Assembly: GCA_014360945.1 (NCBI GenBank)
Contig: JACIWM010000057.1
Coordinates: forward strand, 1-7,434
Direction: 5' to 3'
Origin: Candidatus Bipolaricaulota bacterium
GTDB taxonomy: Bacteria > Bipolaricaulota > Bipolaricaulia > Bipolaricaulales > Bipolaricaulaceae
Length of the DNA: 7,434 nt
Part shown: one piece after another, positions 5,972-7,434 of the stretch
Position numbering within the stretch: the first letter of the stretch is position 1
Layout of the letters: each line of letters opens with the position of its first letter
Notes under the pieces: model-generated
Told to the model about the DNA's origin: nothing
What the model saw: only the letters and a program-made list of their open reading frames with translations
Database searches by the model: none
Translations under genes and position numbers: made by a program

Positions 5972-7138
5972 TTACTCCCGCAGGCCGATGTACCGCAAGG
6001 CCCATTCTGCCTTCTCTATCTTGGGCAGCTCCTCAAACACGCGAACGAGGTCGGGCACGGTGGTATCCCGACCGCCCAGGCCGTAGATGTAGTTGACCAA
6101 GACGGGCCTTTTTTCCAGGGGATAAAGGGCGGAGGCCACGTCCTCAAAGAGGGCGCCCATGGTGCCAAAGGAGAAGGCACGATCCAGGACAGCCACGGCC
6201 TTTGCGTTTTTCAAGGCCTCGGCGATCTCCCAGGCCGGGAACGGTCGCCAAAGCCAGGGTTTCAAAAGCCCCGCCTTTATTCCCCGCGCGCGCATCTCAT
6301 CCACGGCGACTTTTGCCGTGCCCGCAGTACTTCCTAACACCACTATCACGTACTCCGCGTCCTCCGCTTTGTAGGCCTCGAAGAATCCGGCGTAATTGCG
6401 CCCGGAAACCCTGGAAAACTCCCGCTGGACCTCCAGGAACACTTCAGGCACGGCCTCCATTCCCGCCTGCTGGGCCCGTTTGAGCTCGAAATAATAGTCG
6501 GGCATGGCAAACGGCCCCCAGGTCACGGGATGGTCCACGTCCAAAAGGGGATGGACCGGCTTGAACTCTCCAATAAACTTTTTGGCCACTTCGTCCTCGA
6601 GGAGATCCACAGGCTGCACGGTGTGGGTGAGGGTGAACCCGTCGAGGTTCACGATCACCGGAAGCCGCACGCGCATGTCCTCGGCAATCCTTTGGGCCAT
6701 GAGGGTGTAGTCGTAGGCTTCCTGGGCGGATTCCGTGAAGATCTGGACCGCTCCGGAGTCCCGGCAAAGGTAGGCGTCGGAGTGATCGCAGTGAATGTTG
6801 ATGGGGGCGGAAAGGGAACGGTTGGCGAGGGCCATGACGATGGGAAGGCGCAATCCCGCGGCGATGTACAGAACTTCCACCATCAAGGCCAGGCCCTGGG
6901 AGGAAGTGGCGGTCATGACCCGGCCGCCAGCCGCGGCGGCACCGATGCAGGCGGACATGGCGGAATGCTCGCTTTCCACGGGGATGAGTTCCGTGCGAAC
7001 AAGCCCGTTATGCACATAGTCCGCGTAATATTCGGCGATCTCCGACTGAGGAGTGATGGGGTACACGGCCACCACGTCGGGCTCCACCTGCCGCATGGCC
7101 TCGGCCACGGCTTTGTGTCCGGTTATGGCCTTGCGCAT
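5972..7138 (-). CDS. porA: Pyruvate:ferredoxin oxidoreductase, alpha subunit
   Basis: This 388-residue subunit carries the pyrimidine-binding domain for thiamine diphosphate and much of the pyruvate pocket. Visible motifs are ITGHKAVAEA (5-14), YPITPQSEI (26-34), the glutamate in PVESEHSAM (E55), TATSSQGLALM (76-86), and NRSLSAPINIHCDHSDA followed by RDSGAVQ (about 106-132), which is the pyruvate-family arrangement. The C-terminal third is the transketolase-C-like domain (VIVVLGSTAGTAKVAVDEMR). ATG 7138 is chosen over an in-frame start 22 codons upstream because homology begins at MRKAITGHKA and AAAGGGGGG lies 4 nt before it. It overlaps the end of porD by 16 bp, and porB follows 9 nt after its stop. 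Unlike KorA in this window, it has no fused gamma domain, so PorC must be separate. Confidence 0.95.
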   Translation of the reverse strand: MRKAITGHKAVAEAMRQVEPDVVAVYPITPQSEIAEYYADYVHNGLVRTELIPVESEHSAMSACIGAAAAGGRVMTATSSQGLALMVEVLYIAAGLRLPIVMALANRSLSAPINIHCDHSDAYLCRDSGAVQIFTESAQEAYDYTLMAQRIAEDMRVRLPVIVNLDGFTLTHTVQPVDLLEDEVAKKFIGEFKPVHPLLDVDHPVTWGPFAMPDYYFELKRAQQAGMEAVPEVFLEVQREFSRVSGRNYAGFFEAYKAEDAEYVIVVLGSTAGTAKVAVDEMRARGIKAGLLKPWLWRPFPAWEIAEALKNAKAVAVLDRAFSFGTMGALFEDVASALYPLEKRPVLVNYIYGLGGRDTTVPDLVRVFEELPKIEKAEWALRYIGLRE

Positions 7139-7434
7139 TGGTCCCCCCTTTCCGGAACCATCTCGATGGCGTCCTTGGGGCAGATGGCGGCGCAGACCCC
7201 GCACCCCTTGCAGTGCTCGTAATCAAAACCCGTCATTTTCCCGCCGGAAATGAGGATCGAGTCATCCGGGCAATGGAGCCAGCACTGCAAGCATTGGATG
7301 CATTTTTCTTCGTGCCAAATGGGGCGTTCAGCCCGCCAGCTTCCGGTTTTGTGAAGTTCCCGGGCGGTCCCACCTGCCACCACCCCACCCAGGGGCAGCT
7401 CCCGCCAGCCCAAGAGCTTAGCCAACGGCCACCT
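7123..7434 (-). CDS. porD: Pyruvate:ferredoxin oxidoreductase, delta (2x[4Fe-4S] ferredoxin) subunit, 5' end uncertain
   Basis: This is the small electron-transfer subunit passing electrons from the PorB cluster to external ferredoxin. Counting from a TTG at 7425 it has 100 residues. GWRELPLGGVV and TGSWRAERPIWHEEKC match Thermotoga-type PorD as I remember it. Eight cysteines form two classical clusters: CIQCLQCWLHCP (C42, C45, C48, C52) and CKGCGVCAAICP (C72, C75, C78, C82). The frame is open to the window edge (three more codons), so the true start may be TTG 7425, with AGGTGG just 3 nt upstream, or may lie outside the window; the 5' end should be treated as possibly partial. A tail of about ten residues after the second cluster overlaps porA by 16 bp. 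A gamma gene (porC) would be expected next on the right, from the gene order in other organisms. Confidence 0.92.
   Translation of the reverse strand, partial: RWPLAKLLGWRELPLGGVVAGGTARELHKTGSWRAERPIWHEEKCIQCLQCWLHCPDDSILISGGKMTGFDYEHCKGCGVCAAICPKDAIEMVPERGDQCARP

Noticed and set aside
1..7434. tRNA, rRNA, CRISPR array, insertion sequence or prophage features.
   Set aside because: No cloverleaf-like gene, spaced repeats, transposase motifs or terminal inverted repeats were seen; the window is almost wholly filled by minus-strand metabolic genes.

Overview
The window reads as bacterial DNA with moderate to high G+C: Shine-Dalgarno sites, sigma70-like promoters, GTG/TTG starts and overlapping genes. 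Every supported gene lies on the minus strand, so transcription runs from the high coordinates to the low ones. The content is anaerobic or microaerophilic central metabolism: two different 2-oxoacid:ferredoxin oxidoreductases (OFORs), a bacterioferritin, a FAD-dependent oxidoreductase and a ParB-like protein. The phylum cannot be fixed from sequence alone. The separate-subunit Por set resembles that of Thermotoga-like and other anaerobic lineages.

Region 1 (about 5015-7434) holds the tail of a pyruvate:ferredoxin oxidoreductase operon: porD (2x[4Fe-4S] ferredoxin subunit, open to the window edge), porA (alpha) and porB (beta), tightly packed. A gamma subunit (porC) would be expected just beyond the right edge. 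A perfect 10-bp GC hairpin follows the porB stop at once. A possible small glycine-zipper membrane protein (4848-5036) overlaps the end of porB and this hairpin.

Region 2 (3938-4844) is a stand-alone ParB/sulfiredoxin-fold gene. It has its own promoter (TTGCCT-17-GATAAT) so close to its GTG start that the mRNA is probably leaderless. There is no ParA partner and no visible parS site.

Region 3 (1-3921) is a second operon that starts at a good promoter (TTGTCT-17-TAGTAT). The order is bfr (bacterioferritin with complete ferroxidase and heme ligands), korA (fused gamma-alpha subunit of a 2-oxoglutarate-type OFOR), korB (beta subunit) and an HI0933/YhiN/BaiN-type flavoprotein cut by the left edge. 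The genes are linked by a 5-nt gap, an 11-bp overlap and a GTGA stop/start overlap, so coupled translation is likely.

The most notable observation is that korA is split by a one-base frameshift in a G4 run about 60 nt after a TTG start. The conserved glycine-rich N-terminus (MPEIVVRVAGAAGQG...) is in one frame and the remaining ~542 residues are in another. Eight nt downstream of that run, still inside conserved coding sequence, lies a perfect 9-bp GC hairpin followed by T5CTT, which has the form of an intrinsic terminator. The simplest explanation is a homopolymer indel, by sequencing error or real mutation. Recoding or attenuation remains testable. In addition, KorB has Gln where the structurally characterised archaeal OFOR has its third cluster-binding Cys, and the flavoprotein has Gly in place of the family's GGGRCN cysteine.
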